This document shows, in pieces, positions 5,574-6,798 of a stretch of DNA of 6,798 nt. Below the pieces are notes generated by a model. That model was not told where the DNA came from and ran no database searches. It saw nothing but the letters and a program-made list of their open reading frames with translations. Location of the stretch: NCBI GenBank assembly GCA_015488855.1, contig WFMY01000221.1, forward strand, positions 1 to 6,798, written 5' to 3'. The stretch comes from Helicobacteraceae bacterium (lineage in GTDB: Bacteria; Campylobacterota; Campylobacteria; Campylobacterales; Sulfurimonadaceae). The translations under genes were made by a program, and so were the position numbers. Positions within the stretch are counted from its first letter, which is position 1, and the number at the start of each line of letters is the position of its first letter.

Positions 5574-6600
5574 TTAAAACCTTTTGTACATCTTGTATCA
5601 TTTTTTGTGCTACATCTTGAGAGGAATACTCACGAAGTGCTTCACTTTTACTCTTGAGCGCATCATCTGTGAGCTCTTTGATGATGTGGAGTAGTTTTGA
5701 GCGAAGAGCATCACCCTCTCTCTCACACCAACCCAAATCATTTTTCACTATAAACTGCGCATTGTAATACTGATGATCTCCTGCTGCATGTGGATAAGGA
5801 ACAAAAAGGGCAGGAAGTCCATTTGCTGTAAGCTCCCAAAGTGTTGATGCACCTGCACGACTCACTGCCAAATCACTCTGGGCGATGAGTGCATCTAACT
5901 CTTTTGTAAATCCATATAACTGGGCTTCTACACCAAGTTTTGTGTACTCTTGCTTCACTCTCTCATAATCAGCCTCACCCGCTTGATGAATAATTTTGAT
6001 CCCTAGTTTTGCTAACTTATGTGCTACTGAGAGTGCCAAGTCATTGATAGCCTTTGCCCCATGACTCCCACCTAAGAATATGATAGTTTGTAGTCTTTCT
6101 CTCACCCTTGCACTTTGAAAATAGAGATCTTTCACAGGATACCCCTTGATAGGAGATGCCTTATCATAAGCTGAGATAAATCTTTTTGCACGAGGCTTGA
6201 GCAAAGCATTAAGTCTTCCCGTAACTGCATTTTGCTCATGGATAAACAGTGGCAAAAATCTGCTCAAAGTTGCAAATGATGCAGGGGCTGCTGAAAATCC
6301 ACCCACACTATAGGTTGCCTGAATCTTATGCTTTTTTAAGATAGTGCGTGCTTTAAAAAAAGCAATCAAGACTTTTAAAAGTGCTTTGATTTTACCTAAG
6401 CCTTTTTGATTGACCACCCCCGTTGTTTCTAAAAAATATACATTTGAGAAAGCACTCTTTAATCCAAAATATTTTCTATCCTGCCCTTTTGTAGAGCCTA
6501 TAAATATACACTCATGTCCATCTTGGATAGCAACTTCTACAAGTGCCTCTGCTACCATAAGATGCCCACCAGTACCGCCACCCGTTATACAAAGTTTCAT
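5566..6600 (-). CDS. murG: UDP-GlcNAc:undecaprenyl-PP-MurNAc-pentapeptide GlcNAc transferase
   Basis: MurG adds N-acetylglucosamine from UDP-GlcNAc to lipid I, making lipid II on the inner face of the cytoplasmic membrane. The 344-residue protein has the two Rossmann-like halves of GT family 28. The N-domain has GGGTGGH (7-13), SVGGFS (98-103) and HEQN (121-124) followed by Gly128 and Asn131. The C-domain has GGSHGA (177-182), SRAGASTLWE (247-256, with Glu256 as the likely ribose-binding acid) and GLPALFVPYP...DHQYYNA (261-281). The residues after GGTGGH read LMVAEAL instead of the E. coli VFPGLA, which I take as epsilonproteobacterial variation. The ATG at 6600 lies 1 nt after the ftsW stop, with GGGGA 6 nt upstream in the ftsW end. 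Its own 3' end overlaps dedA by 8 nt. Confidence 0.97.
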   Translation of the reverse strand: MKLCITGGGTGGHLMVAEALVEVAIQDGHECIFIGSTKGQDRKYFGLKSAFSNVYFLETTGVVNQKGLGKIKALLKVLIAFFKARTILKKHKIQATYSVGGFSAAPASFATLSRFLPLFIHEQNAVTGRLNALLKPRAKRFISAYDKASPIKGYPVKDLYFQSARVRERLQTIIFLGGSHGAKAINDLALSVAHKLAKLGIKIIHQAGEADYERVKQEYTKLGVEAQLYGFTKELDALIAQSDLAVSRAGASTLWELTANGLPALFVPYPHAAGDHQYYNAQFIVKNDLGWCEREGDALRSKLLHIIKELTDDALKSKSEALREYSSQDVAQKMIQDVQKVLNA

Positions 6601-6601
6601 A

Positions 6602-6798
6602 TCATTTCCCCATATCTGCTTTTTTAGATGCCATAAGTATCATCCCGATGCCCACAGATGCTGCTATAACAGAAGATCCACCATAACTCAAAAATGGTAC
6701 AGATATACCCTTGATAGGGGTGATACCGCTAATACCATAAGCATTTACTAAAAATGCAAAAGAGAGCATCAAACCCATTCCAATAGAAAAAAGATAGA
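6602..6798 (-). CDS. ftsW: Lipid II polymerase FtsW, C-terminal 64 residues only
   Basis: Only the last 64 codons lie in the window; the gene enters from the right edge and stops with TGA at 6604-6602. The translation contains GISGITPIKGISVPFLSYGG followed by SSVIAAS, which matches the SEDS-family C-terminal signature (compare TGLTLPFVSYGGSS in other FtsW/RodA proteins). It ends in a membrane helix and a short MASKKADMGK cytoplasmic tail. SEDS proteins polymerise lipid II into glycan strands; the position directly before murG (1-nt gap) favours FtsW over RodA. The murG ribosome-binding site lies in its final codons. Confidence 0.9.
   Translation of the reverse strand, partial: YLFSIGMGLMLSFAFLVNAYGISGITPIKGISVPFLSYGGSSVIAASVGIGMILMASKKADMGK

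Noticed and set aside
6410..6751. 113-codon plus-strand frame antisense to murG/ftsW
   Set aside because: Both minus-strand genes are unambiguous and the plus frame has low-complexity, unrecognisable content.

Overview
The window looks like chromosomal DNA from a Campylobacterota (Epsilonproteobacteria) bacterium, probably close to Sulfurimonas. The evidence is AT-rich DNA, an outer-membrane protein that I recognise as DUF3373 (typical of that phylum), an enlarged EF-Ts, and MurG/FtsW sequences of the epsilonproteobacterial type. The genus is an inference; no search was run.

Layout. Positions 1-1737 hold a minus-strand translation operon: rpsB (ribosomal protein S2), then tsf (EF-Ts), which runs off the left edge. 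Positions 1738-2070 are a divergent promoter region: a minus-strand promoter with a leader of about 147 nt for rpsB, and a plus-strand promoter for the next gene. Positions 2071-3729 encode a secreted, barrel-type DUF3373 outer-membrane protein with a coiled coil and a very acidic linker. Positions 3811-4278 (minus) encode a Bcp-type peroxiredoxin convergent with it. Positions 4279-4517 are a gene-free, hairpin-rich intergenic stretch. Positions 4518-6798 (minus) form a tightly packed operon, ftsW (3' end only) - murG - dedA - DUF420, with gaps or overlaps of 1, 8 and 3 nt.

Working together. FtsW polymerises lipid II and MurG makes lipid II. The DedA family includes undecaprenyl-phosphate translocases, so the first three genes of the right-hand operon could cover synthesis, use and carrier recycling in the peptidoglycan lipid cycle. 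The last gene is a small four-helix membrane protein related to a family linked to terminal oxidase assembly.

Most notable observation. A structured element of about 72 nt occurs twice (3730-3801 plus strand, 4446-4517 minus strand). Each copy begins directly after the stop codon of the gene upstream, in that gene's sense orientation. The copies align without gaps, differ at 15 positions, and keep all 26 proposed base pairs, including four two-sided compensatory changes, while an unpaired GTATG is invariant. A 16-bp piece of the element's head recurs directly beside the second copy. This looks like a 3'-UTR RNA element or a REP-like structured repeat. I do not recognise it as a named family.
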